From Oscillibacter sp. (GTDB lineage Bacteria > Bacillota > Clostridia > Oscillospirales > Oscillospiraceae), in NCBI GenBank assembly GCA_014799845.1, contig JAAVHF010000016.1:1-58390 (forward strand): DNA of 58,390 nt. The letters are read 5' to 3'. Shown piece after piece: positions 57,786 through 58,390 of this stretch. The notes beneath the pieces were generated by a model, which saw only the letters and a list, made by a program, of their open reading frames with translations, did not search any database and was not told the origin of the DNA. A program made the position numbers and the translations under genes. The number at the start of each line of letters is the position of its first letter. Within the stretch, counting starts at the first letter, position 1.

Positions 57786-58390
57786 GTCTCCGCCTCCTCT
57801 GTCAGGCCGATACGCAGCGTCCGCCGCAGCTGTCCGTGGCCGAGATCGACCTCCACCCACTCCGCGTCCTCCGGCAGGTCCTCGATCACCAGCCGGGCCT
57901 TCTGCCAGAACCCCCAGCTGGCGGACGTATCCCAGTAAGCTAAATGCTCGACAGTTCCCGTATTGAGCCGCCCGCCGGATACCGCGTACCACAGCTCCAG
58001 CGGTTCCTCCCACCGGCTCGATGTAATGTCCAGATCAATGTACAGATTCCTCCGGGGTTCTTCCTTGCTAATTTCTTCCAGGACCGCCCGTTCGGCGCGG
58101 ACCGTATAGCCGCCCGTCTCTATCGTCTCGGCGTATGGAACCTCACGCGCCGCCGGAAGGGACTGCGCCTTTACTGTGCAGTCCTCCCAAGTCAGATAGC
58201 GGTACAGCGCCCTCCCCGGCAGCAGCCAGTACCCATTGGGCCGCATCGCCAGCAGCACCAACAGCAGGCAGTACATTACCGCCGCTCCCGCCAGCGCGAA
58301 CCGGCTTATCCGCCACAAATACCCCAGCCAGGGCCGGTGCAGCCGCCCCAGCTCCTCCGCGATCTCGGCGGGGTCGCCCATGGCCCGCAG
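57782..58390 (-). CDS. HAAS/DUF1700-like membrane protein (5' truncated by window)
   Basis: The frame is open to the window edge; the ATG at 58381 is probably internal. The first visible residues, MGDPAEIAEELGRLHRPWLG, are typical of the end of the helical HAAS/DUF1700 signalling domain found in Firmicutes (usual upstream partner: a PadR-type regulator). One membrane helix (about residues 28-46 of the visible part) and an extracytoplasmic beta-rich domain follow. The anti-sigma-like or regulatory role is inferred only from the HAAS resemblance. Confidence 0.65.
   Translation of the reverse strand: MRAMGDPAEIAEELGRLHRPWLGYLWRISRFALAGAAVMYCLLLVLLAMRPNGYWLLPGRALYRYLTWEDCTVKAQSLPAAREVPYAETIETGGYTVRAERAVLEEISKEEPRRNLYIDLDITSSRWEEPLELWYAVSGGRLNTGTVEHLAYWDTSASWGFWQKARLVIEDLPEDAEWVEVDLGHGQLRRTLRIGLTEEAET

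Overview
The window is GC-rich, densely coded chromosomal DNA, most likely from a gut Oscillospiraceae-type Clostridia (Flavonifractor, Lawsonibacter or Oscillibacter relatives). The evidence is SpoIID and a PdaA-like deacetylase (endospore former), S-layer-homology (SLH) proteins, a T-box leader, BirA-BioY control, Feo iron uptake and typical Firmicutes ribosome binding sites. The genus is inferred from gene content, not from a marker gene. No tRNA, rRNA or CRISPR array was recognised.

Layout. 1-5 kb: the 3' part of an SLH protein with Cys-rich 138-bp tandem repeats, spoIID, a repeat copy, a membrane protein and a small FeoA. 5-9 kb: an amidase divergent from a FeoA-FeoB fusion, a GNAT and an unlisted 50-aa protein. 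9-14.6 kb: pnp-rpsO, deoD, an MBL hydrolase and a pdaA-like gene. 15-20.7 kb: a MoxR / DUF58 / transglutaminase operon and a lipid kinase. 20.8-25.4 kb: an AT-richer three-gene operon (M29 peptidase, unknown protein, ArsR-DUF2087), guaB and an IS200 element. 25.4-31 kb: a GH36 alpha-galactosidase / GH2 beta-galactosidase operon. 30.7-38.9 kb: a T-box-controlled branched-chain amino acid cluster (ilvB-ilvN-GNAT-ilvC-MBL, then ilvD-DUF815). 39-45 kb: an ABC exporter with FtsX-like permease, and an SLH/Big2 surface protein bracketed by inverted repeats. 45-48.5 kb: arginine deiminase and ornithine carbamoyltransferase, then BirA-regulated bioY with a DUF1284 gene. 48.4-58.4 kb: a possible small RNA, mfd, a beta-propeller/solute-binding lipoprotein, rny with a MITE in its leader, and two membrane-anchored proteins cut by the window edge.

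The most unusual signal is non-coding. A dispersed intergenic element occurs five times (about 3.2, 14.7-15.2, 33.7, 39.3 and 48.7 kb) in both orientations. It carries a conserved core (GTCCTGTAGTCTGTCCGG) and terminal hairpins whose stems differ between copies by compensating changes. The two longest copies run about 400-500 bp and one is bounded by similar hairpins at both ends. I do not recognise it as a named family. A second small element, a 162-bp MITE with about 20-bp terminal inverted repeats, sits between the rny promoter and its ribosome binding site.

Most long ORFs in the track that lie antisense to these genes are shadows caused by GC-rich codon bias and were omitted. Many starts were moved downstream from the track to the codon preceded by a good ribosome binding site.
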